Of a stretch of 64,000 bases of DNA, positions 55,714 to 64,000 are shown piece after piece; the stretch's first letter is position 1, and each line of letters starts with the position of its first letter. The stretch is from positions 54,171,085 through 54,235,084 of the forward strand of contig CM047426.1 in the NCBI GenBank assembly GCA_026168455.1, in the 5' to 3' direction. The DNA is from Theocolax elegans. Lineage: Eukaryota > Arthropoda > Insecta > Hymenoptera > Cerocephalidae. The translations under genes were made by a program, and so were the position numbers. A model generated the notes under the pieces. That model had not been told where the DNA came from, did not search any database, and saw only the letters and a list, made by a program, of their open reading frames with translations.

Positions 55714-56435
55714 AAAATTTGATTATTCCTTCATTTTTTAAAATTCCAATCCACTGTAGCGTATATGGGGTTAGAATATTGAACATAAAGCTATCAGAGC
55801 CTTCGGTCACGTAAAGCAAGTGACAAGAGCAGTGAGCAAAAGTACTTCTTCTTCAATCCCAACCAAACGGCGAAAACGCGTACTTTCGCCGAAGGGACAA
55901 AGAAATAGTACATTTCTTAACGGGTACAGAAAGGTTTCGTAAAAAAGCCTTTACGTACAAATTATGAAATGTATTTTTCAGCACGAGATACCGAAAAGAA
56001 GCGACGAAGTTGCGATTTTTAGGTTAGAGTGCTGAACAAAATTTATTTGAAAAGTATTGTTAGTTCAATATTAGATTATTTTGTAAGTAAACAACATTTT
56101 AATAAAACTTTTTTTTTGGTTTATAATCTTTCATTCAAAAGTAATTTCATGAAATATTTTGAAATTTTTACAGCTTAATGCTATTATTATATTCAATTTC
56201 TAACATTTTTTTCAACATATTTGAGAAATCATATATGAATAATCAATGTTTTGCATAAAAAAATATAATGCTTATAACTTACATAATAGTGGATATTTTG
56301 AGCTTAAAGACAATAGGGACTAAAACTACCAAAAACACGAATCCTTACCAAAATATCAAGTGAATTAGATGCCTTTTATTCAAAAAACGTTCGATTAAAT
56401 TTTAGTCATAAAAATATAAATTTAAATGACAAAAT
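55714..56435. other. No gene seen
   Basis: Around 55790-56040 there is a less AT-rich block that may be a piece of an old element. The rest is AT-rich. Confidence 0.35.
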
Positions 56436-58104
56436 TATATTTTGCTTGAACTCTATAAAAGTTTCTGCAATAGAAAGCACTGAAATCAAATATCGACAAG
56501 TAATTTTAATGGAATATTTATATATTTTTGTTGCTTAAACTCCAAAAAGTTTCTGCAATAGAAAGTACTGAAATCAAAGCAGAATAATCGACAAGTATTT
56601 TTTACCATACCATACACTGAATTTTTTTTAATTAAACTTTTATATATTTTGCTTAAACTCTATAAAAAGTTTTAATTAATTTCCACAAAACTGATAAAAA
56701 GGAAACTTCTTTTTTTTAATTTTCTTTAAATTAACAATGCCTATCCTTCCCGTGCTTTACATCAGTAGATAAACAATTTTATAGAATAATAACCTTTTTT
56801 ATATGTAACTTATATTCCATAATAGTTTTCTGCAATTGAAAGTACTGAAATCAAAAACACCTTCCAAGAAGGTGTCAAAACCCGCAAGTATTGTTATTCT
56901 AATCAAACCTTGAAAATTGTTATCTGATAAATAAATTCTGCATTGAATCTGACATTGTTATCTGATAAATAAATAATTTTAATTCTAACTCCCTTATTTT
57001 ATTTATTTCTTTGAATTTTAATTAAACATTTTTTTTAATTTTTTTAATATTACAAAAATTACATATAAAAAATTTCTGCAATTGAAAGAACTGAAATCAA
57101 ACTGAAATCGAAAAGTATTTTGAATCGTACCATAAATATATATTTTAAATAAACATTTATATATATATTACTTAAACTTCGTAAAAAGTTTCTGCAATTG
57201 AAAGCACTGAAATCAAACTGTAATCGACAAGTATTTTGAATCGAGCAAAAATGTCTACCAATCTGAATACAGATTTTTTTTATTATAAGTATCTTATACT
57301 TTTACTTTTCATTTCTGGCCCTGCCATGTCTTACAGTAATAATAATAAATAATATTCTAATATAATAATTATTTATCAGATAACAATTTTCAAAGTTTGA
57401 TTAGAATAACAATACTTGCGGGTTTTGACACCTTCTTTTTTTTTTTTTTTTTTTATTATTTTAACGTCGCTCTTTTTATACTCCCAAACCGGTGCTAATC
57501 AGCGACGGCGGTCATACGATGTCTTGATGAAGAAAGCACTTGTTGGAAATACATTCCCCAGTGGTGCTTGTATCAGTAAGGTCGGGGCCGGGAATCGAAC
57601 CTGGGACCTCCAGATTACGAGCCCGACGCCCTACCGACCGAGCCATCGCAGGCCTCAAGTGGCCTCTTCTTGGAAGGTGTTTTTGATTTCAGTACTTTCA
57701 ATTGCAGAAAACTATTATGGAATATAAGTTACATATAAAAAAAGTTATTATTCTATAAAATTGTTTATCTACTGATGTAAAGCACGGGAAGGATAGGCAT
57801 TGTTAATGCTAAAGAAAATTAAAAAAAAGAAGTTTCCTTTTTATCAGTTTTTTGGAAATTAATTAAAACATTTTATAGAGTTTAAGCAAAATATATAAAA
57901 GTTTAATTAAAAAAAATTCAGTGTATGGTATGGTAAAAAATACTTGTCGATTATTCCGCTTTGATTTCAATACTTTCTATTGCAGAAACTTTTTGGAGTT
58001 TAAGCAAAAAAAATATATAAATATTCAATTAAAATTACTTGTCGATATTTGATTTCAGTACTTTCTATTGCAGAAACTTTTTATGGAGTTTAAGCAAAAT
58101 ATAA
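56436..58104. mobile_element. Foldback element D
   Basis: Arms 56436-56941 and 57368-58104 are inverted copies; the right one is lengthened by a nested SINE. They share TTTGCTTAAACTC, modules AGAAAGTACTGAAATCAAA..TCGACAAGTATTTT, and one ACACCTTC..GAAGGTGT hairpin per arm. 56791-57361 is a near copy of 9213-9790, so D also contains the left-arm sequence of element A. No ORF. Confidence 0.8.
57428..57656 (-). mobile_element. tRNA-derived SINE nested in foldback D
   Basis: On the minus strand the head (57656 to about 57572) is tRNA-like: A-box GGCTCGGTCGGTAGGGC, an anticodon arm with loop CTCGTAA, B-box GGTTCGATTCC. A body of about 110 bp follows, then an A tail (T run at 57436-57454). It splits the small hairpin of the right arm between its two halves. 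Flanks share a short CTTCTT, probably the target duplication. Confidence 0.8.
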
Positions 58105-59759
58105 GTAGAAATAGGATGGGAGTAATAATTAAAAATTTTTTTATCAGATAACATTTTTCAAAGTGTGATTGGAAACCATACTTGCAAATGTTGACATTTT
58201 CGTAGAAGATGTTTTTATTAATACATCAGTGTATAATTTTAATAAATTAATAAAAAAGAAAAATAAAATAAAAATATTTAATTATCATTTCATTTATGGG
58301 TTAAAAAAATGGTTATTTCTTACAAAACAGTAAAATGAAACATTTTCTAGTTGTATTGTATTTATTTTACAAACAAATTTGTGTATTATGACATATCTAA
58401 TAATCATTTATTCAAAGAAAAATACAACTACGGTTAACAGTGAATTACGTCACCATACCATATATCCATTAGATAATATGTACAATGTATTTTTTTCTCT
58501 TCTTGACAAGTCAGAATTAAACTTGCCTAGAATAAAGTATCATCGATTTATTCCTTAAATATAATTATGTAAATCTAAATATATACTATATAGTTTAGAT
58601 TACAACTGGATTGGCACATGTAATAGTATAAGTTTCTTCTCGAATCGACTACAATTTGCCCATTATTATATTATAACACATTTGTTTATGGTATATGTGG
58701 GACTATATATATTTCAGTTTATAGTTAGACTTAAGACAGAACCACAATTATTTACTTACACAAAATTTGTTTCATTAATTAAAGCAATGACTCAATTACA
58801 GAATTATCCTATGTTGGTACTTTCAATTCTTTCAATTCTTATATCAATGCAGCTCTCAGTACATATTGTTTTTGAATCATGTATAAGCTGCACTTATACA
58901 AATACAAGTAATTAACCAGAGTCAAATGAACAACTCCAGCGAATGAATACCATTAAACAAATAAGAAAATTCCTATGAAATATATATATATATATTTACA
59001 TACTCATAATAGTGCACTTTTTAGGTAGCCTCTCGTCACTTAAATTTAAATTTGTTTTGCTGTATCTTGAGACATTTATGATAATATTTACAAGGTAAAA
59101 TGTTCCTCACAGCAAATTTGCTTTAATTTTACTTTGTACCAATAATTTTTCATTTCAGAGACGTTATTTGCTTAAAATTAATATACTTTAAAAATAACCC
59201 TTTTCAGTGAATTTAATATATATTTAATATTTACTTATAGTTTTTGATGGATTATTGGGTGGTGGCAGCAATAAAAACAACACCTCACTAACACTTCACT
59301 TTGTTTAATATAAAAATAATAAAATACTAAAAGTACAAAATAATAAAGTCGAGATCTCGCGGTGGCGCCAAAACGATCAACTCAGATCGGTAGCAGAGGA
59401 GAGAGTGAGTCCTCCGACGGACACCGTGCTCTTCTATTGTCTTAAGGTGGTGGGGGAAAATCGATAGAAGGGCCGATCGCAATTCCAACAGTTTTAATTA
59501 AGCTAAATTTATTTGTAACAAATTAAATTCTATATTATTGGGTTACTATAATAATTAATGACAACAGTACAATTTAATATTATAATTTTAGTACAACACA
59601 AGAAATTCTATTTAATTACTTAACTATATATGTTAGTTAGTGTCACTATGAAACATTTTATAGGCATGTGAAAGTTACAAAATTATTAAATGCCTTTTAC
59701 ACTTACCAAACAACTGACACATTGATTTTATTTAAGTATTAAAAAAGGTATTCAATAAA
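58105..59759. other. Mostly AT-rich; no gene supported
   Basis: A degraded foldback hairpin and module remain at 58180-58215. A GC-richer patch with CGGTGGCGCCAAAACGATC lies at 59340-59470. ORF 58682-58915 has no family. Confidence 0.4.
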
Positions 59760-60035
59760 TATATGTAAAGAGAACAATAACTTATCAACATTCTTTTAAA
59801 TTATTTAAGTCAGTACATATAACTATTAAGCAATCATTTCACTTAACGTTGGAAAGAATATCATTCTACATATGTTATAGTCCATATAATTATTAAATAT
59901 TATGTACTTGCCAAAGTATCGAACACATATATTGGCTTTATATAGAAAATAAAATGATAATTCAGTAATTTTAATTAGGATAGAGTACGATAAAGCATCC
60001 ACTTAATTATAATAGATTGTTTTTTAAATTATTTT
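59760..60035 (+). repeat. Dispersed copy of the 2309-2520 repeat
   Basis: Shares ATTATTTAAGTCA, ATAACTATTAA, CACATATATTGGCTTTATA and AAAGCATCCACTTAA in the same order. Confidence 0.6.
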
Positions 60036-60603
60036 GGTCAATGGGGAAAACATTGAGATATCATGAGGGATTCATTATAAAAATACAAGCATAAGTCCCT
60101 TCAAATAATATAAACTTAAAGCAAACACATCAAATTATATAAATAAAATGAATTAATAATATAATAAATATAATTAAAATAATGTAATAATATACATTTA
60201 TTTTTTGTGTAATTCTTATTAATATTATACTTTAAGATTAAAAAAACTTATACCATCACTTGCATGAAAATGAAAACATTGTTTTCATGGTTAGAATTTT
60301 ATCAATGTTGTAACGGAGTGAATCTTTGCCGGGGCCTTGCTCAGATTCCAGGATTCGGTCAGGAAGGAAATTGAAATAATTATACCGTAATTTAATTGTA
60401 AAAACTAACTATATATATATTTACAAAGCTATGTAGTGTACAAATAAAAGAATAAATGGGATCGTCGTTTCCCCTGCTGACTGGGATGCGAACTTAATTA
60501 ATCTAGAATCAAACCAATAAACAATACTTAGTACTACGCGACTTACAAACTTTACAATGCTACCTTATGACTAGTTTCCTAAACGGACGCAACTAACGGT
60601 TAT
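60036..60603. other. AT-rich lead-in to the minisatellite, no gene
   Basis: No ORF or inverted repeat recognised. Confidence 0.4.
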
Positions 60604-60985
60604 CGTGTATGCTCGCACGGAAATACGGTTCGGGATAATCCACGTGTGCTCACGAGGATATGGTCTGGATAATCTACGTGTGCTCACGAAGATACGGTCG
60701 GGATAATCCACGTGTGCTCACGAAGATACGGTCGGGATAATCTACGTGTGCTCACGAAGATACGGTCGGGATAATCCACGTGTGCTCACGAGGATACGGT
60801 CGGGATAATCTACGTGTTCTCACGAAGATACGGTCGGGATAATCCACGTGTGCTCACGGGGATACGGTCGGGATAATCTACGTGTGCTCACGAAGATACG
60901 GTCGGGATCGTCCACGTGTGCTCACGAGGATATAGCCGGGAAAATCTACGTGTGCTCACGAAGATATGGTCGGGGATTTTAATAA
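60604..60985 (+). repeat. 34-bp minisatellite with alternating variants
   Basis: About 11 copies of ACGTGTGCTCACGAAGATAC, GGTCGGGATAATC. Successive copies alternate TCCACG and TCTACG, giving a 68-bp higher-order unit. Diffuse ACGTGTGCTCACGA words continue to about 61180. Confidence 0.9.
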
Positions 60986-61516
60986 CCTTACGTGTGCTCA
61001 CGAAAAGGTTACGGACAGGATTCGACACCACGTGTGCTCACGAGGTGACTACGGTAGGATGCGGTTACGGTAACGGTCGGTGCGGTATACGGTAACTCGT
61101 GTTTACGAACGTGTGCTCACGAACGTATCCACGGGCGCCTGCACCAGGGTTAGAATTCAGTCTTGCCGTGTGCTCACGACCAGCTTCCTCCGGCCCCCTG
61201 ATCCAGACTGGCTACGGCGGTTCTCGGAGCGCCTTATATACCCGATCTGCGAGAGCGCGCATGCGCAGATCGCGGTTGCCCCACTCCGAACGAGGTCAAT
61301 GAACTGGCCAATAGGCGCAGTAGTGGGGGAGCGGTCTATGACCCTAATCTATTTATAGCGTGGTCGTTGATCTCGCGTTTAACGGCACGTGTTAGTCGCG
61401 AAGCTATCTTACAATACTACGAGTCTTAAACCTAATGATTAATTATACTTGTAAACTTAATAATTATTATGCTAAATGATTAATTAGCGCGTGCAATTAT
61501 TGCGCGTCGCAATGTT
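60986..61516. other. GC-rich stretch after the minisatellite
   Basis: 61080-61400 is unusually GC-rich for the window, with a TTATATA near 61234 and a palindromic GCGCGCATGCGC at 61255. It could be a promoter or 5' end of an element, but I saw no element boundary. Confidence 0.35.
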
Positions 61517-61522
61517 TGTCTT

Positions 61523-61578
<56 letters not shown>

Positions 61579-61584
61579 ACTCTC

Positions 61585-61640
<56 letters not shown>
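61517..61640 (+). repeat. (CT)n microsatellite
   Basis: About 120 bp of almost pure CT. Open frames of Ser-Leu or Arg-Glu repeats across it are artefacts. Confidence 0.97.
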
Positions 61641-61642
<2 letters not shown>

Positions 61643-61680
61643 GATTCCTTTGCAGTTCCCTTGCAGTTCTCTTTGCAGCA

Positions 61681-64000
61681 GGACACGACTTTATTGTTCT
61701 TAATTTGGAGTTTGCCAAACCATTGCCGGCTGCGAAGAGAGTGTACTCGCGGAACCTGGTTCAGATCGATCCACCGGAGGCTGTTGCCCTTTTCACAAAT
61801 ACATTTGGTCATCTTTCATCTATTCCTAGTACTCCCACTGTATTGTTCACGTCGTCAGCTTCTCATCCTTCATCGTCGTCGTCTGGCCGTTCCCCTCCTT
61901 ATTATCTGTCTTTACAGGATACGCAATTATCATCATCTTCATCTTTTACTCCCATCAGCATTCTACTTTCAAACCTCGTCACAGCCATCCTTCATACTTT
62001 TGATTCTCTCGCTCCCGCTAAGCTCATCACCATTAAAAACGTCAACAAATCCTGGATTACGCCACTCATTAAACAAAGAATTAAGTCTCGCAATATGGCG
62101 TTTAAGAGATTCTTGACCACTGGCCTGAGCTCGGACTATCAATGCTACAAGGAACTGCGTAATCTTGTTAGAAATAACATAGATTCCAGTAAATTTCTGC
62201 ATTTTAATAGTAAGATAGAATCTGCTTCTAACTCGTCTGGCTTGTGGAAAGAGCTCAGGAACATGGGTCTCACGTCTAAATCATCTCAATCACCTCTCAA
62301 CATTTTTTCACTTGATCAGCTCAATATCCATTATGCATCTGTTTCTTACTCACCCCTTCCTTTCTCATTTGATCAACTTCAGTCCCTCATCTCGGCAACA
62401 GACATCCTGCCCTTGTCCTATCCGTCTATTTCATTCAACTTCGTTCCTATCAACTCACAGAAAGTGCTTTCTATTATATCTAGGGCCACCTCCAAGGCTA
62501 CGGGACATGATGGTATTTCGGTTCCGATGCTGAAACTTTTAGCTGCTCAATTGGCGCCTTGTTTGGCCGATCTATTTAATTTATCACTCTCTACCGGAAC
62601 CTTCCCTAAGCCTTGGTCCAGGTCTCTGCTTTTCCCGTTAGCAAAGTCGAACAAGGTAATCTCGCCGTCTTACACTAGGCCCATCGCAAAGCTCTGTGAA
62701 GTCTCTAAAATTCTTGAAAAGATAGTTCACGAACAATTTACTGAGTACCTTAACTGCAATAATCTAATTATTGAGAGGCAAGCAGGCTTCCGCCGGGGGC
62801 ATAGTACTCAGACGGCTTTAATTGGGGTCCTGGATGATATTAGGAGAGCCATAGACAAGCGTAAAATCACCATTCTTGTTTTGTTCGACTTTTCAAAAGC
62901 CTTTGATTCGGTTCCATATGACTTGTTAATTCGCAAATTACGCTCCCTGGGTTGCTCGGATACGGTGGTTACCTGGTTTTACCACTATCTGGTAGGTCGC
63001 TCCCAAGCGGTAGTAGATGAGCTGGGGAGGAGCTCGGCCTGGCTTGACACGTCTAGGGGGGTTCCTCAGGGCAGTGTCCTGGGTCCATTGTTATTCTCTA
63101 TTTTTATAAATGATCTTCCACGTGTTTTATGTCATTCAGATCACATGATCTTTGCAGATGACACCCAGATCTATCACTCGTTTTACCCAACCGAACTCGC
63201 TCAAGGTGTACAGAGAATTTCGGAGGATGCAAATGCGGTTAACGACTGGGCGAGGTCGAATGGGCTGAATTTAAATGTAGGGAAAACGAAGGTGATGGTT
63301 TTGGGTAGTCAGGCTTATATTTCGCGCATTGACTTGGACTCTGCCCCGAGGGTTACAATAGGGAATAGTTTTCTTGAGTATGAGACGAAAGTCAAGTCTC
63401 TAGGCGTTTGGATTTCGCCTACCCTGGATTGGTCTCGCCAGGTCGCGTCAGTGTCACAAAGGGTTCACGGAGTTCTTCACTCCTTAAGATTTTTTAAACG
63501 AGCGCTCTCACGTAGAAACAGGAAGAGGCTGGTCGAGGCTTTAATCTTCCCGCATTTTGATTACGCATGCGCGGTTTTTCATGACCTGGATGCTACTAGG
63601 AACTTAAAGCTACAAAGGCTATTAAATGCGTGTGTCCGTTTTGTTTGGGGAGGGATTCCGTGGCGGGAGCATGTTACGCCTTACCGTCTTAAGCTGGGGT
63701 GGCTGTCGGTCGAGCTTAGGAGATCCTACTTCATTGCCACTTCCGCTTATAACATCATCTCTCATAATTCCCCCTCTTACATAGCTCGCCATTTCACCAT
63801 TCGAGACGCTTCCTTTCCTTCCCGCTCTTCCTCACGTCTCCCTCCCTCGTCCCTTTTTTATCCTCCCCCTAGAGCCGAAGCCCTGAACAACTCCTTTATC
63901 ATCACTGCCTCTCGCCTCATCAATCAGCTTCCGTTCACTAATTTCGACCCTCTCCTCTTCAGTTCATTTAAAACTTCCTTATCATCATACCTTTCTGAGC
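61681..64000 (+). CDS. LINE (non-LTR retrotransposon) ORF2, partial at both ends
   Basis: One frame stays open for over 2.3 kb to the window edge. It begins within the last residues of the AP endonuclease (GHDFIVLNLEF), so the 5' part is missing and abuts the CT microsatellite. RT motifs follow: KATGHDGISVPMLKLL, SYTRPIAKLCEVSKILEK, GFRRGHSTQTAL, LFDFSKAFDSVPYDLL, RGVPQGSVLGPLLF and the catalytic FADDTQIY (DNA 63151-63174), then WARSNGLNLNVGKTKVMVLG and a thumb/C-terminal region with LGVWISPTLDW. The style fits a CR1/Daphne/Jockey-type clade. RT would copy element RNA onto nicked DNA. There are no stops or frameshifts, so the insertion is recent. The ORF continues beyond 64000. Confidence 0.95.

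Noticed and set aside
60604..60985. CRISPR-like array
   Set aside because: No unique spacers; the repeat is contiguous 34-bp tandem DNA in a eukaryote.
61497..61812. Arg-Glu and Ser-Leu repeat ORFs
   Set aside because: By-products of the CT microsatellite.

Overview
The window is AT-rich eukaryotic DNA that looks like an insect chromosome, probably repeat-dense intergenic sequence. The clues are short introns with GTAAGT..TTTTAG borders, a BED-finger hAT transposase, a Ty3/Gypsy element, a Penelope-type GIY-YIG fragment, a LINE reverse transcriptase and tRNA-derived SINEs. The mix reminds me of Hymenoptera, but I cannot prove the order. I see no convincing intact host gene. The only candidate is a frame-broken, intron-bearing locus at 11.8-13.3 kb. 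Almost everything else is transposable elements, remnants of them, or satellites.

Layout: 0-2 kb holds a Mutator-like transposase ORF. 2.3-6.2 kb holds degenerate tandem repeats, two ribozyme-like Penelope end fragments, a tRNA-like inverted-repeat element and two minisatellites. 7.4-8.2 kb has two small transposon-type ORFs and a CAACGTTG-word palindrome. 9-10.9 kb is the first of four long foldback elements (A-D) that share GCAAGTATT words. 11.8-13.3 kb is the broken unknown gene. 13.7-27.9 kb is foldback B, whose loop carries a MITE made of ATTGCCAATA words and a complete Ty3/Gypsy LTR retrotransposon (15625-26912, two 1234-bp LTRs, gag, pol, and a third zinc-knuckle ORF in the env position). 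28.7-31.4 kb is foldback C. 31.6-33.8 kb is a truncated Penelope-like element between inverted end repeats that carry hammerhead-like motifs.

34-44 kb is mostly AT-rich repeats, a TTAA-flanked MITE, another ATTGCCAATA MITE and two SINEs, one of them a chimera with 5S rRNA. 44.4-52.2 kb is a decayed multi-exon hAT transposase. Its 4.6-kb intron contains the most interesting feature, a 512-bp-period array (45946-48448) with type III hammerhead ribozymes on both strands. At least two copies have every core residue plus three paired stems. 52.7-55 kb has a small MITE, a 1-kb palindrome and minisatellites. 56.4-58.1 kb is foldback D with a nested SINE. 60.6-61.0 kb is a 34-bp minisatellite. 61.7-64.0 kb is a LINE ORF2 that is open to the window edge.

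These parts do not form a pathway. The logic is nested insertion. Self-cleaving RNA motifs and very long palindromes recur in unrelated families.
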